NCBI GenBank assembly: GCA_004557385.1
Contig: SFEA01000033.1
Coordinates: 1 to 27,077 of the forward strand
DNA from: Bacteroidales bacterium
GTDB taxonomy: Bacteria; Bacteroidota; Bacteroidia; Bacteroidales; Muribaculaceae
Length of the DNA stretch: 27,077 nt
Direction of reading: 5' to 3'
The translations under genes and the position numbers were made by a program. This document shows, in pieces, positions 22,074 to 27,077 of the stretch. The notes under the pieces are model-generated. The model had not been told where the DNA came from and did not search any database. It saw only the letters and a list, made by a program, of their open reading frames with translations. Numbering within the stretch: the stretch's first letter is position 1; every line of letters starts with the position of its first letter.

Positions 22074-24056
22074 ATGAGTTATTTAAAGTTTGATAAAAGC
22101 CTGATGATTAACCTGGACCAATCTTTGCCTAAAGAAATGCTCCGCACCAATCAGTCAGGTGCATATCATTGTACAACCTTGGTGGGATGTAACACTCGCA
22201 AGCAACACGGCTTGCTTGTAATACCCATTCCAGAGCTAAACGACGACAACCACGTGCTCCTTTCTACGCTCGACGAAACAGTGATTCAGCACGGTGCCCC
22301 GTTTAACCTCGGAATCCACCAGTACAATGGAAATGTGTACAGCCCAAACGGGCACAAATACATTCGCGAATACGATTGCGAAAGAGTGCCAACAACCACC
22401 TACCGCGTGGGTGGCGTGATTCTAACCAAAGAGAAGATTTTCATCTCGCATGAAAATCGAATCCTCATTCGTTACACCCTGGTCGACGCACACTCCGAAA
22501 CTACTTTGCAGTTCCGTCCGTTCCTCGCCTTCCGCGATGCTAACAGCCTTTGCATGGCAAACAGCGTGGCAAGCACCGAATATCAAGAAGTGCCTAACGG
22601 AATTTCTACCTGCATGTACGAGGGCTACCCTACACTTTTCATGCAACTTAGCAAGAAACCGGAATTCGTGTATGAGCCAAACTGGTATAAAGGAATCGAG
22701 TACACCAAAGACCGCGAACGCGGAATTCCGTACACCGAAGACCTTTATGTGCCTGGCTATTTCCAACTGAAAATCAAGAAAGGCGAAAGCATAATCTTCT
22801 CTGCCGGCACCGAAAAGGTGAACACTCGTCAACTCAACAAAATGTATGAGGACGAAATCAAGACCCGCACGCCGCGAACCAGCTTCTACAACTGTATGAA
22901 GAACTGCGCTAAGCAATTCTATGTAACCAAGCCCGACGGCAGCCGTTACATCTTGGCTGGTTATCCATGGTTCAAGACTCGTGCCCGCGACGAATTCATC
23001 GCGCTGCCAGGCGCCACCATCTCGGTGCACCATCGTCCTGATTTCGAAGGCATTATGGACACTGCCAAGAAAGCACTCACCGCATTTATCGAAACCGGCG
23101 AAATCGATAAGAACCTCGACGGCCTCGACCTGCCCGACGTGCCGCTGTGGGCAATTTGGGACGTGCAACAATATGCCAAGGACGCTGGCTCGCAAGAAGC
23201 TGCCAAGCGCTACGGCAAACTGGTGAAGGACATCTTGCGCTTCATCATCGACCAAAAGCATCCTAACCTCAAAGTTGCCGAAAACGGTCTCGTAACCACC
23301 GACGGCACCAAGAAGCCTATGACTTGGATGGATGCTTCGCGCCCCGACGGCACTCCAATCATTCCGCGCTCGGGATTCGTGGTTGAGTTCAATGCCCTGT
23401 GGTATAATGCCCTGCGCTTTGCTCAAAACCTGTTTGCCGACGACGTTGCCTCGGTTGACGACGTGAAGACTTGGGAAGAACTCACCGACAAAATCAAGGC
23501 TTCGTTCATCGCAACATTCCTCAACGACTCTGGCTACCTCTACGACTATGTCGACGGATATTATTCCGACCCAAGCGTACGACCAAACATGATTATCGCT
23601 GCCGGACTCGACTATTCGCCACTCGACCGTCGCCAACGCAAGAGCGTGCTCGACTTCGTTACGCGCGAATTGCTCACGCCCAAAGGCTTGCGCACTCTCA
23701 GCCCTAACAGCTACGGCTACAAGCCATGGTATCTTGGCAACCCGCAAGAACGCGAAGAAGCCTACTACCAAGGCAGCGCACGCCCATGGCTCATCGGATT
23801 CTATGCCGATGCCTACATTAAAGTGTTCGGCTTGAGCGGTCTGTCGTTCATCGAACGTCAAATGATTGGCTACGAAGACGAAATGAGCCAAGGCTGTATT
23901 GGTTCGCTTTCGGAACTCTACGACGGCAACCCGCCTTACATAGGACGCGGTGCTGTGAGCTTTGCCGCAAACGTCAGCGGCGTGCTGCGAGTGCTGCGCA
24001 TGATTAAGAACATCGACGACGAATCCATGAAACTACATTACTTATATACGGTATGA
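22074..24056 (+). CDS. Glycogen debranching enzyme, amylo-alpha-1,6-glucosidase (GH133-like)
   Basis: 660 residues. N-terminal beta-rich domain (about 15-275) with the family opening LRTNQSGAYHCTTLVGCNTRKQHGLLV; C-terminal (alpha/alpha)6 barrel (about 285-655) with ILAGYPWFKTRARDEFIALPG (Asp306), PLWAIWDVQQY, TWMDASRPDGTPIIPRSGFVVE and SPNSYGYKPWYLGNP. It removes alpha-1,6 branch stubs of glycogen in the cytoplasm (no signal peptide). It is the first gene of the trio and overlaps the next gene by ATGA (24053-24056), which couples their translation. In Bacteroides the same debranching enzyme-GT4-GH57 order occurs. Confidence 0.92.
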   Translation: MSYLKFDKSLMINLDQSLPKEMLRTNQSGAYHCTTLVGCNTRKQHGLLVIPIPELNDDNHVLLSTLDETVIQHGAPFNLGIHQYNGNVYSPNGHKYIREYDCERVPTTTYRVGGVILTKEKIFISHENRILIRYTLVDAHSETTLQFRPFLAFRDANSLCMANSVASTEYQEVPNGISTCMYEGYPTLFMQLSKKPEFVYEPNWYKGIEYTKDRERGIPYTEDLYVPGYFQLKIKKGESIIFSAGTEKVNTRQLNKMYEDEIKTRTPRTSFYNCMKNCAKQFYVTKPDGSRYILAGYPWFKTRARDEFIALPGATISVHHRPDFEGIMDTAKKALTAFIETGEIDKNLDGLDLPDVPLWAIWDVQQYAKDAGSQEAAKRYGKLVKDILRFIIDQKHPNLKVAENGLVTTDGTKKPMTWMDASRPDGTPIIPRSGFVVEFNALWYNALRFAQNLFADDVASVDDVKTWEELTDKIKASFIATFLNDSGYLYDYVDGYYSDPSVRPNMIIAAGLDYSPLDRRQRKSVLDFVTRELLTPKGLRTLSPNSYGYKPWYLGNPQEREEAYYQGSARPWLIGFYADAYIKVFGLSGLSFIERQMIGYEDEMSQGCIGSLSELYDGNPPYIGRGAVSFAANVSGVLRVLRMIKNIDDESMKLHYLYTV

Positions 24057-25312
24057 AAGCATTAATGTTCGGTTGGGAATTCCCACCTCATATCCTCGGT
24101 GGACTTGGCACCGCCAGCTACGGCTTGACCAAAGGAATCTACCAAAATGGCGATATGGACATCACATTCGTCATCCCTCGTCCTATGGGCGATGAAGAAA
24201 AGACATTCGCCAAAATTATTGGTGCCAGCAACACACCAGTTGCTTGGCGCGACGTCAACTGGGACTACGTTCAGCAACGTCAAGGCAACGTAATGGACCC
24301 ACAAACCTATTTCGACCTTCGCGACCACATATATGCCGACTTCAACTATCTGAACGTCAACGACCTCGGATGCATTGAGTTCTCAGGAAAATATCCTCAG
24401 AACCTCATGGAGGAAATCAACAACTACTCGATTGTTGCCGGCGTGATTGCTCGCACTGCCCAATTCGACGTAATCCACTCGCACGACTGGCTCACCTATC
24501 CTGCCGGCATCCACGCCAAGCAAGTTAGCGGCAAGCCTCTGGTGATTCACGTGCATGCCACCGACTACGACCGTAGCCGCGGCAACGTGAACCCCGTTGT
24601 GTTCGGAATCGAGAAAGACGGCATGAATCAGGCTGACCACATCATCACCGTGAGCAACCTCACACGCCGAACAGTTATCGAAAAATACGGCATCTCGCCC
24701 GACAAGGTAACCACAGTGCACAACGCTGTTGAACCTCTGCCCGACGACTACCTGAGAATCGAAAAAACTCCGCGCAAAGAAAAAATCGTAACATTCCTGG
24801 GCCGCATCACCATGCAGAAAGGTCCTGAATACTTTGTTGAAGCAGCCGCAATGGTGCTCAAAAAAGTTCACAACGTGCGATTTGTGATGGCTGGCGGTGG
24901 CGACATGATGGAAAAGATGATTCGTCTGGCAGCTCGCCGCGGCATATCCGACCGTTTCCACTTCATCGGATTCCTTCGCGGCAAAGAGGTGTATGAGATG
25001 TATAAAAACAGCGACGTGTTCATCATGCCTTCGGTGAGCGAACCTTTTGGTATCGCACCGCTCGAAGCCATGCAAATGGGTGTGCCTTCAATCATCTCAA
25101 AGCAATCGGGCTGCGCCGAAATCCTTGACAATGTAATTAAGGTTGATTATTGGGACGTAAACGAAATGGCTAACGCCATCTATTCAATTATCTCCTACCC
25201 CGCTATGTCGCAGCAACTTCACGAAAAAGGGCTCGACGAAGTGGCTGGCATAGTTTGGAAAAAAGCCGGAACAAAGGTAATCAACATCTACAAGCGCTTA
25301 GTCAATCGTTAA
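24053..25312 (+). CDS. GT4 glycosyltransferase, glycogen-synthase-like
   Basis: 419 residues, GT-B fold. The N-terminus FGWEFPPHILGGLGTASYGLTKG has the Gly-rich donor loop of glycogen/starch-synthase-like enzymes; FDVIHSHDWLTYPAG and VHVHATDYDRSRG follow. The C-terminal domain has FLGRITMQKGPEYFVEAA, RFVMAGGGDMMEKMIRLA and the EX7E motif SEPFGIAPLEAMQMG with Glu330 and Glu338. The context (debranching enzyme upstream, GH57 downstream) suggests an alpha-1,4-glucan elongating role with a nucleotide sugar donor; classical GT5 GlgA is longer and different. It is coupled to the preceding gene by a 4-nt overlap and sits 38 nt before the GH57 gene. Confidence 0.9.
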   Translation: MKALMFGWEFPPHILGGLGTASYGLTKGIYQNGDMDITFVIPRPMGDEEKTFAKIIGASNTPVAWRDVNWDYVQQRQGNVMDPQTYFDLRDHIYADFNYLNVNDLGCIEFSGKYPQNLMEEINNYSIVAGVIARTAQFDVIHSHDWLTYPAGIHAKQVSGKPLVIHVHATDYDRSRGNVNPVVFGIEKDGMNQADHIITVSNLTRRTVIEKYGISPDKVTTVHNAVEPLPDDYLRIEKTPRKEKIVTFLGRITMQKGPEYFVEAAAMVLKKVHNVRFVMAGGGDMMEKMIRLAARRGISDRFHFIGFLRGKEVYEMYKNSDVFIMPSVSEPFGIAPLEAMQMGVPSIISKQSGCAEILDNVIKVDYWDVNEMANAIYSIISYPAMSQQLHEKGLDEVAGIVWKKAGTKVINIYKRLVNR

Positions 25313-25350
25313 TCATCCATTAATAACACAACTTAAACATTAACACTACA

Positions 25351-26775
25351 ATGAAAGCAATTTGTTTTTATTTTCACATACATCAGCCATTCCGTCTGAA
25401 AAAATATCGTTTCTTCGAAATCGGTAACGACCACTACTACTACGACGATTTCGCCAACGACGATATAATCACCCGCGTAGCACGTAATTCCTACATCCCT
25501 GCTACCGACATGCTCCTCGACCTCATCAAGGAGAACGGAAAGAAGTTTAAAGTGGCATTCTCAATCAGCGGCACCGCCATTGAGCAATTGCAGCAATACG
25601 TTCCTGAATTCATCGACAAGATGAAAGAACTTGTTGCTACCGGATGCGTTGAATTCCTGTCGGAAACATTCTCTCACTCGCTCGCTTCGTTGCGCGACAT
25701 CGAGGAATTCCGCCGTCAAGTTGAAATGCACGATTCAATGATTTATCAGCTTTTCGGTCAAAAACCAAAAGTGTTCCGCAACACCGAATTGCTCTACGAC
25801 GACGAAATCGCCACTTGGGTAGCAGGCCTTGGCATGAAGGGTATGGTAACCGAAGGCGCTAAGCACATCCTTGGCTGGAAGTCGCCTAACTACCTCTACG
25901 CTTCGGCTTCGGCTCCTAAGCTGAAACTGCTTCTGCGCAACAGCAAGCTCACCGAGGACATCACTGTTCGCTTCAACAACACCGACTGGGAATCTTATCC
26001 ACTCACTGCAGACAAATACATGAACTGGATTGCCGACCTTCCACAGGAAGAGCAACTCATCAACATCTGCATGAACTACGAAACATTCGGCGAAATGATG
26101 CCTCGCGAAAGCGGTATCTTCGATTTCTTCAGAGCATTGCCTAAGTTCGCTGCCGAACGCAACATCGAGTTCTGGACTCCAAGCGAAGCCATCTCTCGCT
26201 TGAAACCGGTTTCGCAACTCTCTGTGCCATTCCCAATGACTTGGTCGGGCGAAGCTCGCGACGCCAGTGCTTGGCAAGGCAACCTGTTGCAACAAGAAGC
26301 CCTCAATAAGCTGTTCTCGGTTGCTGAACGCGTTGCCCTCTGCGAAGAACGCAGCATCAAGGTGGACTTTATGCGCCTGCAATCAAGCGACCATTTCTAT
26401 TATATGAACACCTCGGGAACCTATGCTTTCAGCCCTTACAGCACTCCTTACGAAGGCTTCACAAACTACATGAATGTGTTGTCGGACTTCATCGTTCGCG
26501 TTGAAGAGCAATATCCGCTCTCAATCGAAAACGAAGAATTGAACGCGCTGCTCACCACCATCCGCAACCAAGCAAACGAAATCAGCGAGCTTAACCGCGA
26601 AGTGACCCTGATGCGCAACAACATCATCAAGGACGATGAAAAGCCTCTTGAAGAAAAGGCTCCTGCCAAGAAAGCACCGGCAAAGAAGGCCGCTCCTAAA
26701 AAGGCTGCTCCTGCCGAGAAAGCCGAAGAAGCTGCCCCAAAGGCAAAAAAGCCGGCTGCTAAAAAGACTAAGTAA
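25351..26775 (+). CDS. GH57 alpha-amylase-like protein with Asn at the catalytic Asp and a Lys/Ala/Pro tail
   Basis: 474 residues. GH57 conserved regions are visible in order: FHIHQPFR (region 1), ATGCVEFLSETFSHSL (region 2), VFRNTELLYDDE with nucleophile Glu146 (region 3), ICMNYETFGEMM (region 4) and QSSDHFYYM (region 5). Region 4 normally reads D-x-E-x-F-G with Asp as acid/base; here the residue is Asn242 (codon AAC 26074-26076), so classical hydrolysis is doubtful. Residues about 395-430 look like a short coiled coil (LLTTIRNQANEISELNREV). The last 44 residues (431-474) are almost only Lys, Ala, Pro and Glu, like a histone H1 tail. No signal peptide, so cytoplasmic. Last gene of the glycogen operon; a terminator follows after 21 nt. 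Confidence 0.88.
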   Translation: MKAICFYFHIHQPFRLKKYRFFEIGNDHYYYDDFANDDIITRVARNSYIPATDMLLDLIKENGKKFKVAFSISGTAIEQLQQYVPEFIDKMKELVATGCVEFLSETFSHSLASLRDIEEFRRQVEMHDSMIYQLFGQKPKVFRNTELLYDDEIATWVAGLGMKGMVTEGAKHILGWKSPNYLYASASAPKLKLLLRNSKLTEDITVRFNNTDWESYPLTADKYMNWIADLPQEEQLINICMNYETFGEMMPRESGIFDFFRALPKFAAERNIEFWTPSEAISRLKPVSQLSVPFPMTWSGEARDASAWQGNLLQQEALNKLFSVAERVALCEERSIKVDFMRLQSSDHFYYMNTSGTYAFSPYSTPYEGFTNYMNVLSDFIVRVEEQYPLSIENEELNALLTTIRNQANEISELNREVTLMRNNIIKDDEKPLEEKAPAKKAPAKKAAPKKAAPAEKAEEAAPKAKKPAAKKTK

Positions 26776-26796
26776 ATTAGGCATAATGCAATAGTG

Positions 26797-26830
26797 AAAA
26801 AGGTGGACCCCATTTGAGTCCACCTTTTTT
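26797..26830 (+). terminator. Rho-independent terminator of the glycogen operon
   Basis: AAAAAGGTGGAC (26797-26808) / GTCCACCTTTTT (26818-26829), 12-bp stem, 9-nt loop, run of six T. The A-run on the other side lets it also serve the minus-strand frame ending at 26856. Confidence 0.85.
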
Positions 26831-26855
26831 AGTATCGTTGTAAATCATCTATGTC

Positions 26856-26990
26856 TTAGAACCTGAACGAAAAGCCAAGCGTTGCAAATGCATGCCTATT
26901 GGCTTTCTCCTGGAACTTATAGCCCATTGTCAATCTCAGTTTCCAGAACTGAACACCCACGCGTGGCATAAACGCAAATATTACTGTCCG
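26856..26990 (-). pseudogene. C-terminal fragment of an outer-membrane beta-barrel protein
   Basis: Minus-strand frame of 44 codons ending in TAA (26858-26856) and opened upstream only by an in-frame TAG (26993-26991). It reads FAFMPRVGVQFWKLRLTMGY, then a turn, then HAFATLGFSFRF with a terminal Phe: the last two strands of an outer-membrane barrel as seen in many Bacteroidales proteins. No signal peptide or start belongs to it, so the front part of the gene is missing. The break coincides with the sequence change described at 26984-27077. Confidence 0.5.
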
Positions 26991-27077
26991 CTAAACTTTT
27001 TTAGAATCTAAAAAATTAGGGCTGGCACCTATTGCAGGAGTCAGCCCTAAATGGTTACTTTGCTTTTGCGACAAAAC
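26984..27077 (-). mobile_element. Possible end of an insertion sequence, running off the right edge
   Basis: The barrel fragment stops at about 26984-26993, where the sequence changes to CTGTCCGCTAAAC, a perfect 19-bp AT-rich palindrome TTTTTTAGA-A-TCTAAAAAA (26997-27015) and a minus-strand terminator (27016-27050). This is the layout expected of the 3' end of an insertion sequence whose transposase gene lies beyond the window. No transposase sequence is visible, so the call rests on the interrupted gene and the end-like structure. Confidence 0.3.
26997..27050 (-). terminator. Terminator for a minus-strand gene beyond the right edge
   Basis: Stem TTAGGGCTG (27016-27024) / CAGCCCTAA (27042-27050), with further partial pairing inside, followed on the minus strand by AATTTTTTAGA. 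It implies a gene read leftward that ends just outside or at the window edge. Confidence 0.55.

Noticed and set aside
22422..23891. 489-codon open frame on the minus strand
   Set aside because: Antisense to the debranching enzyme, with no motif, start context or promoter.

Overview
The window looks like the chromosome of a Bacteroidales bacterium, perhaps a Muribaculaceae or Bacteroides relative. The evidence is the set of gene neighbourhoods (ExbB-ExbD-ExbD-TonB followed by a PstS-like lipoprotein and a TPR protein; nqrABCDEF; a debranching enzyme-GT4-GH57 glycogen trio), several promoters of the Bacteroidetes type (TTTG, 18-20 bp, TAnnTTTG), and the near absence of Shine-Dalgarno sequences except at nqrC and nqrD. 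Family assignments come from motifs read by eye; no database search was run.

Layout. 1-1347 (-): 5' two-thirds or so of a secreted subtilisin-like protease that runs off the left edge. 1514-7996 (-): energy-transduction block, transcribed exbB, exbD, exbD, tonB, then (after a terminator) a small two-helix membrane protein, a PstS-family lipoprotein and a secreted TPR protein. 7997-8572: divergent control region. 8573-14460 (+): complete Na+-translocating NADH:quinone reductase operon nqrABCDEF with its terminator. 14615-15256 (+): cytidylate-kinase-like protein. 15299-16701 (-): translationally coupled pair, a PHP-type CpsB/YwqE-like tyrosine phosphatase and a small outer-membrane barrel protein. 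17028-19628 (+): OadA/PycB-type carboxyltransferase carrying four tandem biotinyl domains. 19858-20112 (+): ribosomal protein L31 type B. 20221-20838 (-): six-helix membrane protein of unknown function. 20958-21926 (+): diacylglycerol/lipid kinase family protein. 22074-26775 (+): glycogen operon (debranching enzyme, GT4 glycosyltransferase, GH57 protein). 26856-27077: C-terminal scrap of an outer-membrane barrel gene abutting what may be the end of an insertion sequence.

How it fits together. ExbBD/TonB energise outer-membrane import, Nqr makes the sodium gradient from NADH, the OadA-like protein handles oxaloacetate/pyruvate carboxyl transfer (the C3/C4 node of the succinate-propionate fermentation), and the last operon handles storage glycogen. 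The most unusual items are the four-fold biotinyl array in the OadA-like protein (two copies almost identical in DNA), the GH57 protein with Asn at the expected catalytic Asp and a histone-like Lys/Ala/Pro tail, the long exbB leader with a 21-codon ORF, and the rpmE2 promoter built onto the tail of the upstream terminator. No tRNA, rRNA, CRISPR array or prophage was seen.
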